A stretch of DNA of 64,000 nucleotides, from NCBI RefSeq assembly GCF_002005225.1, contig NZ_CP019724.1, positions 992,001 to 1,056,000 of the forward strand, given 5' to 3'. Made by a program: the position numbers and the translations under genes. Shown in pieces: positions 1 to 8,256 of the stretch. The first letter of the stretch is position 1, and the number at the start of each line of letters is the position of its first letter. The notes beneath the pieces are model-generated. The model had not been told where the DNA came from. It searched no databases and worked only from the letters and a program-made list of their open reading frames with translations. This stretch comes from Streptomyces pactum (GTDB lineage Bacteria; Actinomycetota; Actinomycetes; Streptomycetales; Streptomycetaceae).

Positions 1-1728
1 CGGCGGCGGGCGTCCGCTCCGCTGCTGTCGGTGCCCGAGCGCATCCCCGTGCCCGAGCGGCGCGCATGGGGCTTCCTGGTCCAGCTGTACTCGGTGCTCT
101 CCCGCAGGTCCTGGGGCATGGGCGACCTGGCCGACCTCGCGGAGCTGGCCTCCTGGTCCGGCCGCGCGCTGGGCGCCGGCTTCGTCCAGCTGGGGCCGCT
201 GCACGCGGCGGAGCCGGGTCCGCTGCCCGATCCGTCGCCGTACCGGCCGAGTTCACGGCGGTTCGCGGACCCGATGCACGTCCGGGTGGAGGAGGTGCCG
301 GAGTACCGGTACCTGGACCGGGAGGCCCGCCGCGCGGCGGACTCCTGCGCCGCCCGGGCGCGGGCCCTCAACGAGCGCGTGCTGAGCGGTGGGAACCTGA
401 TCGACCGGGAAGTGGTGCGCGCCCTCAAGTTCGAGGCGCTGCGCCATGTGTACCGGGTGCCGGCCCCGCCCGGCCGCCGTGCGGCTCTGGAGGCGTTCAC
501 CGCCCGCGAGGGCGGGGACCTGACGGACTTCGCCACCTGGTCCGCGCTGGCCGAGGTGCACGGGAGCGCCTGGCGGTCCTGGCCCGAGGGGTTGCGCGAC
601 CCGCGGTCGCCGCGGGTGGCCGAGGCGCGCGAGGAACTGGCGGAAGCCGTCGCGTTCCACCGCTGGCTGGCGTGGATCACCGACGAGCAGCTCGCCGCCG
701 CGCAGCGCGTGGCGAAGGACGCGGGCATGGACATCGGCCTGGTGCACGACCTGGCGGTGGGCGTCGCCCCCGAGGGGGCCGACGCCTGGACGCTGCAGCA
801 CTGCCTGGCCGGCGGGATGAGCGTCGGGGCCCCACCGGACGACTTCAATCCGCTCGGTCAGGACTGGGGCCAGCCGCCCTGGCGGCCGGACGCGCTGGCC
901 GCCGAGGGATACCGGCCGCTGGCCGGGCTGCTGCGCGCCGGCATGCGGCACGCGGGGGCCCTGCGGGTCGACCACGTCATGGGGCTGTTCCGGTTGTGGT
1001 GGGTGCCCGAGGGCCGGCCCCCATCCGAGGGGACCTACGTCCGCTACGACGCCGAGGCCATGCTCGGCGTGCTGCTCCTGGAGGCCCACCGGGTTGGGGT
1101 GGCGGTGATCGGCGAGGACCTCGGCACGGTGGAGCGCGGTGTCCGCGAGGAGCTGGCCGCGCGCGGCGTGCTCGGCACGTCGGTGCAGCGCTTCGAGTAC
1201 CTGGGCGGTTCCGAGGGACGGCACGGTCCGCTGCCGCCGCGGCAGTGGCGCAGGAACTGCCTGGCCACGCTGACCACCCACGACCTTCCGACGACCACCG
1301 CATGGCTGAGCGGCGAACACGTCGACCTGCGGGCCCGGCTGGGACTGCTGACCCGCCCGGAACCGGAGGAGAAGGCGCAAGCGGCGGCCGAGCGGGACGG
1401 CTGGCTGGCCGAACTGAGCCGGCAGGGCCTGCTGCCCGACGCCGACGGCGAGCTGGTCGCCCTGCACCGTTTCCTGACCCGTACCCCGTCCACCCTGCTC
1501 GGGGTCTGGCTGCCGGACGCCACCGGCGACCGCAGGCCCCAGAACCTGCCCGGTACCGCTGACGTGCACCCCAACTGGAGGCTGCCGGTGGCGGACGGGC
1601 ACGGCCGGCCGGTGCCCTTGGAGGACCTGCCCGGCCATCCCCGTGTACAGGCCGTCGCCCGCGTGTTCGCCGACGGTGAACCGCACGGAACGAAGACCGA
1701 GGAGAGAGATGTCAGGCCAGGCCCTTGA
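1..1728 (+). CDS. malQ: 4-alpha-glucanotransferase (amylomaltase), 5' end outside window
   Basis: GH77 disproportionating enzyme that transfers alpha-1,4-glucan segments between maltodextrins in the cytoplasm. The frame is open from base 1 without a stop, so the 575 visible codons are the C-terminal part of a protein usually around 700 residues. The GH77 catalytic residues can be read: the nucleophile Asp in LRVDHVMG (codon at 970), the acid/base Glu in IGEDLG (1114) and the third Asp in THDLPT (1282). The stop at 1726-1728 lies 20 bases inside the next gene, so the two are translationally coupled. This ties the enzyme to cyclitol synthesis rather than general glycogen metabolism; acarbose loci also carry an amylomaltase (AcbQ). 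The alternative is an ordinary MalQ. Confidence 0.93.
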   Translation, partial: RRRASAPLLSVPERIPVPERRAWGFLVQLYSVLSRRSWGMGDLADLAELASWSGRALGAGFVQLGPLHAAEPGPLPDPSPYRPSSRRFADPMHVRVEEVPEYRYLDREARRAADSCAARARALNERVLSGGNLIDREVVRALKFEALRHVYRVPAPPGRRAALEAFTAREGGDLTDFATWSALAEVHGSAWRSWPEGLRDPRSPRVAEAREELAEAVAFHRWLAWITDEQLAAAQRVAKDAGMDIGLVHDLAVGVAPEGADAWTLQHCLAGGMSVGAPPDDFNPLGQDWGQPPWRPDALAAEGYRPLAGLLRAGMRHAGALRVDHVMGLFRLWWVPEGRPPSEGTYVRYDAEAMLGVLLLEAHRVGVAVIGEDLGTVERGVREELAARGVLGTSVQRFEYLGGSEGRHGPLPPRQWRRNCLATLTTHDLPTTTAWLSGEHVDLRARLGLLTRPEPEEKAQAAAERDGWLAELSRQGLLPDADGELVALHRFLTRTPSTLLGVWLPDATGDRRPQNLPGTADVHPNWRLPVADGHGRPVPLEDLPGHPRVQAVARVFADGEPHGTKTEERDVRPGP

Positions 1729-2875
1729 TCGGCTCGAGGGGGTCCGCGAGGACTCCGGAGGCTTCGACCTGCTGGCGCCGGACGGCACACGCTACCGTGT
1801 GGACGTCACCGATGGGGTGTTCGACCCCCGCAACCCGCTCCTCGCGGGCTATGTGACGGGACGGCGTGTGGTGGCCTTCGTCGGCCCCACGGTGGACCGT
1901 CTCCACGGCGACCGGCTGCGCGCCTACCTCGACGCCCGGCTGGAACCGGGCATCTGGAGCGTCCACACCATCGACAGCGGTGAACGGAACAAGACCCTCA
2001 CGTCGGTGGAGCGGGTGTGCGCCGTCGCCAAGGCGTCCGGCCTGGACCGACACGGGGTGATGCTCGCCGTGGGCGGCGGGATCGTCGCGGACGTCGTGGG
2101 CTTCGCGGCCTCGATGTACGCCCGCGGCATCCGCTACATCAAGGTCAACACCACCCTGGTGGGACAGGTGGACGTGGGTGTCGGGGTGAAGACCGGCGTC
2201 AACGCCCTGGGCTCCAAGAACATGTTCGGCGCCTACCACCCCGCGCATGCCTCGCTCAACGACCCGGCCCTGCTGGCCACGCTGCCGGCCCGGGAGATCC
2301 GCTGCGGCCTCGCGGAGATCGTGAAGATGGCCGTGATCCTCGACTCCGATCTCTTCCGGGCGCTGGAGGAGCACCCGGATGCCTTCCTGCGTTCCTCCGA
2401 CGGCGCGCTGGAGACGTACGTGCTGCGCACCTCGATGCGGCTGATGATGGAGGAGCTCTGCCCCAACCTCCGCGAGCACGACCTCGCCCGGCTCGTCGAC
2501 TTCGGGCACACCTTCAGCCCGGTGATCGAGACGGCCGGCGGCCACCGCCTGGAACACGGCGAGGCGGTCGCCGTCGACATGGCCCTGTCGGCACATGTGG
2601 CCCGGCTGCTGGGGCTCGTCGACACGGAGAGCTGCGCGCGCGTGGTGAAGCTGCTGCGCCGCATCGGCCTCCCCGTGTTCGACCCGGCCACCTGCACGCC
2701 GGAGCTGATGACGCAGGCCCTGCACGCCTCCTGGCAGCGACGGGGACGCAAGCTGCACCTCGTCGTGCCGACCGGCATCGGCAAGGCGGACTTCGTGGAG
2801 CGGCTGGAAGACCTGCCCGCCGACGTGCTGCGGGCCGCCCTGGACGCGCTGGCGCGCGACGGGGGCACGGAGTGA
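1709..2875 (+). CDS. Sugar-phosphate cyclase, 2-epi-5-epi-valiolone synthase type
   Basis: 388-residue member of the dehydroquinate-synthase fold. It should cyclise sedoheptulose 7-phosphate to a C7 cyclitol using NAD+ and a divalent metal. Visible signatures are the nucleotide-binding VGGGIVADVVGF, GVKTGVN (Lys161) and LAEIVKM (Glu203), then VDFGHTF (His267) and EHGEAVAVD (His283), the last three giving the likely metal ligands. MEELCPNL followed by VDFGHTFSP is the pattern of AcbC/ValA-type cyclases; the mycosporine-type DDGS has YGHTWSP and true AroB differs here. The ATG at 1709 is chosen because GAGGAGAG precedes it by a few bases; an earlier in-frame start at 1643 lies deep inside malQ. 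The exact stereochemical product (EEVS or EVS) cannot be fixed by eye. Confidence 0.88.
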   Translation: MSGQALDRLEGVREDSGGFDLLAPDGTRYRVDVTDGVFDPRNPLLAGYVTGRRVVAFVGPTVDRLHGDRLRAYLDARLEPGIWSVHTIDSGERNKTLTSVERVCAVAKASGLDRHGVMLAVGGGIVADVVGFAASMYARGIRYIKVNTTLVGQVDVGVGVKTGVNALGSKNMFGAYHPAHASLNDPALLATLPAREIRCGLAEIVKMAVILDSDLFRALEEHPDAFLRSSDGALETYVLRTSMRLMMEELCPNLREHDLARLVDFGHTFSPVIETAGGHRLEHGEAVAVDMALSAHVARLLGLVDTESCARVVKLLRRIGLPVFDPATCTPELMTQALHASWQRRGRKLHLVVPTGIGKADFVERLEDLPADVLRAALDALARDGGTE

Positions 2876-3246
2876 CCGCCCGCGACGTGGTGAACCTCGA
2901 CACGCTCCTGCGCGGCAAGGAGCACGACCACGGCGGGCTGGGCACGATCCTCGCGCACCGCCTGTTCGCCCGCGCCGAAGGCGGCGTGGGAGCGGAGTTC
3001 GTCGACATCGCCGTGCTGCCGCCCGGCACGTCCATAGGGCGTCATCGGCACGCCCTGGACCGTGAGACGTACGTCGTGCTCAGCGGCAGCGGGCTGATGT
3101 ACCGGGACGGAGCCGAGTTCCGCGTCGGCGCCAGGGACGTCGTCGTCAACCGCCCGTACGGCGAGCACGGCCTCGTCAACGACTCGGCCGCCGATCTGTG
3201 GCTTCTGGTCTTCGAGGAGGAGCTCCGTGACCATCCCGCGGTCTGA
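2872..3246 (+). CDS. Small cupin-domain protein
   Basis: 124-residue single-domain cupin. Motif 1 is read as GTSIGRHRHALDRETYVVLSG and motif 2 as PYGEHGLVN, giving His, His, Glu and His as candidate metal ligands. The GTG start at 2872 overlaps the TGA of the cyclase gene (GTGA), and the gene ends 20 bases inside the kinase gene, so it sits within a coupled operon. Small cupins act as isomerases, epimerases or metal-dependent oxygenases. Here it could epimerise or isomerise the cyclitol, replacing the VOC-type epimerase of validamycin loci, but that is inference from position only. Confidence 0.8.
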   Translation: MTARDVVNLDTLLRGKEHDHGGLGTILAHRLFARAEGGVGAEFVDIAVLPPGTSIGRHRHALDRETYVVLSGSGLMYRDGAEFRVGARDVVVNRPYGEHGLVNDSAADLWLLVFEEELRDHPAV

Positions 3247-4315
3247 CCGTCTCTCCGCCGGTCCGGCGCACCGCGCGGACTCCTGGCGGCCCCACGACGT
3301 CTTCACCGTGCTCGACGTGGGAGGCACGACGCTGCGGACCGGGAGCTACGACCCGGTGACGGCGGCCGTCTCCCGCGTGCGCCGGGTGCCGGTCGAGGGC
3401 ATGGCCCGTCATCCGGAGGACTCGGTGGCCGGTCTGCAGCGCCGCGTCGTGGACCAGATCGTCCACGAGGTCGGCCGGCACACCGCGGGGACGGCGCCGC
3501 GCGCCGTCGGCGTGGCCTTCGCCGGGCCGATCTCCGCCGGCGGTCTGGTGCTGGCCGCTCCCACGGTGTGGGGGCGGCGCGGTGACCCGCTGCCGTTGGG
3601 GCAGCTCCTGACGGAGCGGACCGGCGTACCGGTCGTGGTGGTCAACGACCTGACCGCCGCCGCCTGGCGCTACGCGGCGACCGAGACCGAGCCGTTCTGT
3701 CTGATCACCGTCAGTTCCGGCATCGGCAACAAGGTCTTCCGGGGCGGGGAGGTGCTGCTGGACGCGGACGGGCACGGGGGCGAACTCGGGCACTGGGTGT
3801 GCGATCCGTCCCCAGGGGCGCCGCTGTGCGACTGCGGTGCGCGCGGCCATCTCGGTGCCGTCGCCTCCGGGCGGGGGGTGCTCGCCGCGGTCCGCCGTGC
3901 GGCGGACGCCGACCCGGCCGGTTTCGCCCGGTCCCGGCTGGCCGCGCGCTGCGGCGGCCGCGTGCCCGGCATCGACAACCCGGCCGTCGCGGCCGCGGTG
4001 CGGGAGGGCGACGAGTTCACCACGCAGGTGCTGCGCGGCACCCTCACGCATCTCGCGCAGGCGATCGGGGCCGTCTTCACCTCCGTCGGGGTGTGCCGGT
4101 ACATCGTGATGGGCGGCTTCGCACTGGCGGTCGGCGAACGCTACCGGGAGCTGCTGGTGGGCGAGTTGGTGAGACTGGGGTGTTTCGGTCTGAACGCGGA
4201 CGCGGTCGACGCCATGGTGTCGCTCGGCAAACCGGACGACGACCACGGACTGATCGGTGCCGGCAGACTGCTGGCCGACCGGATGTCCCGGCCGTCCCCG
4301 GCGGGTGCCCGGTGA
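3227..4315 (+). CDS. ROK-family kinase, probable cyclitol kinase
   Basis: 362-residue ASKHA-fold kinase. The phosphate-1 loop DVGGTTLRTG lies near residue 30 and the catalytic Asp in VVNDLTAAA is about Asp141. The ROK signature runs GGELGHW (His189) then CDCGARGHLGA. The usual metal motif is CxCGxxGCxE; here the third Cys is His208 and the Glu is Gly, so the zinc site is altered. GTG at 3227 follows a GAGGAGG ribosome site. AcbM of the acarbose pathway, which phosphorylates the C7 cyclitol at O-7, is also a ROK protein, and adjacency to the cyclase suggests the same role. A sugar kinase such as glucokinase is the alternative. Confidence 0.85.
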   Translation: MTIPRSDRLSAGPAHRADSWRPHDVFTVLDVGGTTLRTGSYDPVTAAVSRVRRVPVEGMARHPEDSVAGLQRRVVDQIVHEVGRHTAGTAPRAVGVAFAGPISAGGLVLAAPTVWGRRGDPLPLGQLLTERTGVPVVVVNDLTAAAWRYAATETEPFCLITVSSGIGNKVFRGGEVLLDADGHGGELGHWVCDPSPGAPLCDCGARGHLGAVASGRGVLAAVRRAADADPAGFARSRLAARCGGRVPGIDNPAVAAAVREGDEFTTQVLRGTLTHLAQAIGAVFTSVGVCRYIVMGGFALAVGERYRELLVGELVRLGCFGLNADAVDAMVSLGKPDDDHGLIGAGRLLADRMSRPSPAGAR

Positions 4316-5235
4316 GCGCCGGGGGCACCCTCGTCGTCGGCAGCGGTTTCGTCGGCACGGGCATCGCGCGACGGCTGGCGGCGGCCGGTGAGCCGGTCAC
4401 CGTCACCTCGCGTCACCGCCCGGAGCACCTTCCGGGCCTCCCGGGGTTCCGGTGGCACGCCCTGGACGCCACCGATTCCGCGGCGTGCGGCCGGCTCGTG
4501 GCCCGGCTGGACCCGCGGCGCATCGTCCTCGTGCACGGCCCGTCCGACGTCACGTGGTGCGAGGAGCACCCGGATCTGGCCGTCGCGGCGCACACCGCCG
4601 CGGCCGCCCACTTCGCCGCGCTGGCCGGGGACGCGAGGCTGCTGATGATCTCCACCGACAACGTCTTCGACGGATCCCGGCCCGACAACCCCGAGGACGC
4701 CCCGGTCTCCCCGGCCAACGCCTACGGCCGCGCGAAACTGCGGGCGGAACGGACCGTGCTCGACGCGGCGGCGGACGCGGTGGTGCTGCGGGTCAGCCTG
4801 GTCTACGGGCACGAGCCCGCGGACGCCGGCAAATGGCTCAACTTCTTCGCCGCGTGCGCGCACCGGCTGCGGCACGGCGAGCAGGTCAGGGTGCCGCGGG
4901 ACCAGTGGACGACCCCGGTGCTGGTGGACGACGTCGCGGAGGTGACGGCGGCCCTGCTGGGCGCCGGCGCGCCCCTGCCGCCGGTCCTCCATCTGGGCGG
5001 GCCGGACCGCGTGAGCCGTGCCGCCTGGGCCTCGGTCGTCGCCGAGACGCTGGGGGCGCCCGCGCACCTGGTCGTGCCGGTGCCGCGGGCGGCCACGCGG
5101 TACGCCTCCCGGCCGGAGAACGCGTGCCTGACCGGCTCCCGTCTCGCCCGGTTGCCGGCGACCGGGGCGATCACCGTCCGGGGCGTGCGGGAGGGGGCCC
5201 GGTACCTGGCCCCGGCGTTCACGACGGCACGCTGA
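4312..5235 (+). CDS. RmlD-like short-chain dehydrogenase/reductase
   Basis: 307-residue extended SDR. The nucleotide-binding loop GSGFVGTG is at residues 9-16, followed by the active-site strand STDNVFDG and the catalytic pair Tyr138 and Lys142 in AYGRAK. Overall layout matches dTDP-4-dehydrorhamnose reductases. The substrate is not shown by sequence; in this operon it would reduce or oxidise a cyclitol or an activated cyclitol. The GTG at 4312 overlaps the TGA of the kinase gene. A 177-base gap follows, containing small GC-rich hairpins, so the next gene may have its own signals. Confidence 0.82.
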   Translation: MSAGGTLVVGSGFVGTGIARRLAAAGEPVTVTSRHRPEHLPGLPGFRWHALDATDSAACGRLVARLDPRRIVLVHGPSDVTWCEEHPDLAVAAHTAAAAHFAALAGDARLLMISTDNVFDGSRPDNPEDAPVSPANAYGRAKLRAERTVLDAAADAVVLRVSLVYGHEPADAGKWLNFFAACAHRLRHGEQVRVPRDQWTTPVLVDDVAEVTAALLGAGAPLPPVLHLGGPDRVSRAAWASVVAETLGAPAHLVVPVPRAATRYASRPENACLTGSRLARLPATGAITVRGVREGARYLAPAFTTAR

Positions 5236-5412
5236 GCACCCCGCCCGGCGCCACCGGTGACCGAACGTCCGACAGGGTGCCGGGGCACCCGGCCCGCGCG
5301 CGGCCCCCGCACACCGTGCGGCCGCACGCGTGACCTTCGCCCGGCCGGCGGGTCACCGCCGCCCGGTTCGTACGACCGCCGCCGACCAGCGGCGAGATGG
5401 TGGAGCAGACGT

Positions 5413-6918
5413 ATGTCACGTACAGGACCGGTGAAGAGCTACGACGTCGTCGTACTCGGCGGAGGTGTGGCCGGGTGCGTACTCGCCGCCCGGCTGAGCG
5501 AGAACCCGGACCGGTCGGTCTGTCTGGTCGAGGCCGGCCGGGACTACGGGCCGCAGGGCGACGGATGGCCGCGCACAGTGCTCGACGCGCGGGGTCTGCC
5601 GCGCGACCACGTGTGGGAGCGGCACGCGGCCGCGCACCGCATCCGGGCCCGGATCATCGGCGGCTCCTCGTGCGTCAACGGGTGCTGGAACACCTGGGGC
5701 GCCCACGCGGACCACACGGACTGGGAACGGGCGGGGGGCGAGCGGTGGTCGGCACGGGCCATGGAACCCTTCCGCCGGGCCGCGGTGGACCACATGGGGC
5801 TGCGGCCGGTTCCGGAGAGCGAGTTCTCCGTCTGGAGCAGCGCAGCACTCGACGCGGCCGACGAACTCGGCTACCCGCCGGTCGACATGGGCGCCTCGGG
5901 CGCCCCCGGTTACGGCACTCCGCTCATCAACTCCTTCGACGGACTGCGCTGGAACGCGGCGTTCGCCTACCTCGACCCGGTGCGGGAGCGCCCGAATCTG
6001 ACGATCGTCGACGCGGCCCTCGTCGACCGGCTGCACGTCGTGCGCGGCCGGGTGCGGGGCGCCGACATCGTCCGCGGCGGGGAGCGGACCACCCTGGCCG
6101 CCGACGACTACGTCGTCGCGTGCGGGACGTACGGGTCTCCCGCCGTGCTCCTGCGCAGTGGCCTCGGGCCGGCGGACCACCTGCGGGAACACGGCATCCG
6201 GCCCGAGGTCGAGCTGCGCGGCGTCGGAGCCAACCTGTCGGACCAGCCGGGTGTGTTCGTACCGCTGGCACCCACCGGGGCACTCGATGCCGCGCTGGCC
6301 GGCAAGGAGGCGGCGGGCGACCTCTACGTCAGCCGCATGCTGGTCAGGGCCGCCAGCGACCGGTGCCCGCCCGGCTCCTGGGACCTGCACATCCTCCCCG
6401 TGGCGGGCCCTCCGCTCTTCGGCAGCCTGCCGCCGGGCCGGTACGAGGCGGGTATCTCCTCCTTCCTCATGAAACCGGCCTCCCGGGGCCGGGTCGCCCT
6501 GCGCTCGGCAGACCCCACCGAGGCTCTCGACATCCGACCCGGGTTCTTCTCGGACCCGGAGGGCCACGACCTGGCCGTGGTCCGGTGGGGGCTCGGCCTC
6601 GTCGCCAAGATGGCGGCGACGGCCGCGCTCGGGAAGCTGGTCCAGCCGCTCGGCAGCCGCCCCGCCGCTCTCACCGACGAGGAGATCAGGGCCCGCACAG
6701 GCACCTACTGGCACCCGGTGGGGACCTGCGCCATGGGGCCCGCGGACGATCCGTACGCCGTGGTCGACGGGACGGGCCGGGTGCACGGGTTGTCCAACCT
6801 GCGGGTCGCCGACGCCTCCGTGCTGCCGACGGTGCCGGCGGCCAACACCCAGTTGCCGGTCCTCGCCGTGGCCGAACTCCTGGCGGACGCGATACGGGCC
6901 GAGACGGGCGGGCGCTGA
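5413..6918 (+). CDS. GMC-family FAD-dependent oxidoreductase
   Basis: 501-residue glucose-methanol-choline oxidoreductase, probably an alcohol oxidase or dehydrogenase acting on the cyclitol or a pseudosugar. The FAD Rossmann motif LGGGVAGCVLA lies near residue 14, with the adenine-ribose site VEAGRDYG, the RIIGGSSCVNG segment, and a C-terminal domain with HPVGTCAMG (His434) and ANTQLP (Asn478), the His/Asn catalytic pair of the family. ATG at 5413 is preferred to the longer reading from 5257 because homology starts with SYDVVVLGG; only a weak GGAG lies upstream. There is no signal peptide, so it is cytoplasmic. Confidence 0.88.
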   Translation: MSRTGPVKSYDVVVLGGGVAGCVLAARLSENPDRSVCLVEAGRDYGPQGDGWPRTVLDARGLPRDHVWERHAAAHRIRARIIGGSSCVNGCWNTWGAHADHTDWERAGGERWSARAMEPFRRAAVDHMGLRPVPESEFSVWSSAALDAADELGYPPVDMGASGAPGYGTPLINSFDGLRWNAAFAYLDPVRERPNLTIVDAALVDRLHVVRGRVRGADIVRGGERTTLAADDYVVACGTYGSPAVLLRSGLGPADHLREHGIRPEVELRGVGANLSDQPGVFVPLAPTGALDAALAGKEAAGDLYVSRMLVRAASDRCPPGSWDLHILPVAGPPLFGSLPPGRYEAGISSFLMKPASRGRVALRSADPTEALDIRPGFFSDPEGHDLAVVRWGLGLVAKMAATAALGKLVQPLGSRPAALTDEEIRARTGTYWHPVGTCAMGPADDPYAVVDGTGRVHGLSNLRVADASVLPTVPAANTQLPVLAVAELLADAIRAETGGR

Positions 6919-7077
6919 GACGACGCGGCACCACGACAGCAGCGGACGGCGCCCGGCCGAGGCGTCCCCGCACCGAGGTGCGCCGGCCGCGCGGATCGGG
7001 GCCGCCCGCGACGAACGACAGGCCCACGGGACCGGGGCGTCCCGGCCCGGGCCGACCCCACGAGAGGACGACTGCAC

Positions 7078-8025
7078 ATGACGACCCCGCACACGGACGT
7101 ACGCGATGTCCGGCTGCTGTACGGCTGCATGGGACTGGGAGGGGGCTGGGACCGGCAGCGGTGGACGGCGGCGGATCTCGACCACGCCGAAGCGGCCGTC
7201 GAGGCCGCGCTGGAGGCGGGCATCACGGCGTTCGACCACGCCGACATCTACCGACACGGCAAGTCGGAGGAGGTCTTCGGGGAGATCCTGGCGCGGTCCT
7301 CCGGGCTGCGTGAGCGCATCCTCGTGCAGACCAAGTGCGGCATCACCCTGCCGGACGGAGACCGCGTGGGCTCCTACGACCTGAGCGGGCGCACGATCCT
7401 CCGGCGAGTCGAGGAGAGTCTCACGCGGCTGCGCACCGACGTCATCGACGTCCTGCTCCTGCACCGGCCCGACCCCCTGGCCCACCCCGAGCAGATCGCT
7501 GAGGCCTTCCGCACCCTGCACGGGCAGGGGACGGTGCGGCAGTTCGGGGTGTCCAACATGAGCGCCGCGCAGATCGCCTTCCTGCAGAAGCACCTGGACG
7601 TGCCGCTGGTGGTCGACCAGTTGGAGATGAGCCTGGCCCGGCACGAGTGGGTGGAGTCGGGCGTCCTGCTGAACATTCCGGACGGAGCGGCGGGCGGTTT
7701 CCCGCACGGGACCGTGGAGCACTGCGTGACCCACGGCATCCAGGTGCAGGCCTGGGGGGCGCTGGCGCGGGGCCGCTTCACGAGCGGGGCGGACTCCCCG
7801 GCCGCCCGGCTGGTCACGGACCTGGCGCTCCGCAAGGGGACGACCCCCGAAACCGTCCTGCTGTGGTGGCTCCAGCGCCATCCGGCCGCTGTCGTCCCGG
7901 TCGTGGGCACCACCCGGCCCGGGCGCATTCTGGCCTGCCGTGACGCTGTGCACCGGGCGCCCGACCTGTCCCGTGAGGAGTGGTACGAGCTGTGGGTCGC
8001 CGCGCGGGGCGCGCCGCTGCCCTGA
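7078..8025 (+). CDS. Aldo/keto reductase
   Basis: 315-residue NADPH-dependent TIM-barrel reductase. The catalytic tetrad is present: Asp56 and Tyr58 in FDHADIY, Lys86 in QTKCG and His129 in LLHRPDP. The C-terminal VPVVGTTRPGRI segment is typical of the cofactor phosphate site. A GAGAGGAC ribosome site lies upstream. It is the last gene before a strong terminator, so the glucanotransferase-to-reductase block is probably one operon or two closely linked ones. A role reducing a keto-cyclitol is inferred from the neighbours. Confidence 0.87.
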   Translation: MTTPHTDVRDVRLLYGCMGLGGGWDRQRWTAADLDHAEAAVEAALEAGITAFDHADIYRHGKSEEVFGEILARSSGLRERILVQTKCGITLPDGDRVGSYDLSGRTILRRVEESLTRLRTDVIDVLLLHRPDPLAHPEQIAEAFRTLHGQGTVRQFGVSNMSAAQIAFLQKHLDVPLVVDQLEMSLARHEWVESGVLLNIPDGAAGGFPHGTVEHCVTHGIQVQAWGALARGRFTSGADSPAARLVTDLALRKGTTPETVLLWWLQRHPAAVVPVVGTTRPGRILACRDAVHRAPDLSREEWYELWVAARGAPLP

Positions 8026-8055
8026 GAGGCGCCCGCCGGTGGATGGTGGTGAGCG

Positions 8056-8087
8056 GCTCGGGCAGCGAAAGAGTGCCCGAGCTCTTT
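8056..8087 (+). terminator. Intrinsic terminator after the cyclitol operon
   Basis: Perfect 8-base stem GCTCGGGC (8056-8063) with GCCCGAGC (8075-8082), an 11-base loop, then TCTTT. It sits 30 bases past the aldo/keto reductase stop and directly before the amylase promoter, separating the two transcription units. Confidence 0.75.
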
Positions 8088-8113
8088 ACGCGCTTGTCAT
8101 GCGCGAGTAATCT
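8085..8113 (+). promoter_or_regulatory. Probable vegetative promoter of the amylase gene
   Basis: TTTACG at 8085-8090 and TAATCT at 8108-8113 are separated by exactly 17 bases. This fits a HrdB-type promoter with the transcription start expected near 8119-8121. The -35 box abuts the 3' flank of the preceding terminator. Confidence 0.6.
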
Positions 8114-8121
8114 CCGGATGC

Positions 8122-8146
8122 CTGCAAAATGTTGCTGCAAGTTTCC
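8122..8146 (+). promoter_or_regulatory. MalR/Reg1-like operator at the amylase start site
   Basis: CTGCAAAATG followed by TTGCTGCAAG forms paired TGCAA/TTGCA half-sites directly downstream of the predicted -10. Streptomyces amylase and malE promoters carry repeated TTGCAG/CTGCAA elements bound by the LacI-type repressor MalR (Reg1). A repressor here would block initiation, giving maltodextrin-inducible expression. Assignment is by motif resemblance only. Confidence 0.5.
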
Positions 8147-8256
8147 GACAGGCGGCGCATCGCGGGCACGGACGCAGGAGGCTTCGAGGCGCGTCAAGGT
8201 CTCCGCCGGCGTCCGCACGGCAGCTGGCCCTCCCCCACCGCATCCTGGAGACGCGC

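Noticed and set aside
1709..2875. Ordinary 3-dehydroquinate synthase
   Set aside because: The MEELCPNL and VDFGHTFSP segments are those of C7-cyclitol cyclases, and no shikimate-pathway neighbours are present.
5416..7953. 845-codon open frame on the minus strand
   Set aside because: It mirrors the GMC oxidoreductase and aldo/keto reductase genes. Its sequence is Arg/Pro/Gly/His-rich with no domain; it is open only because of high GC at third positions.
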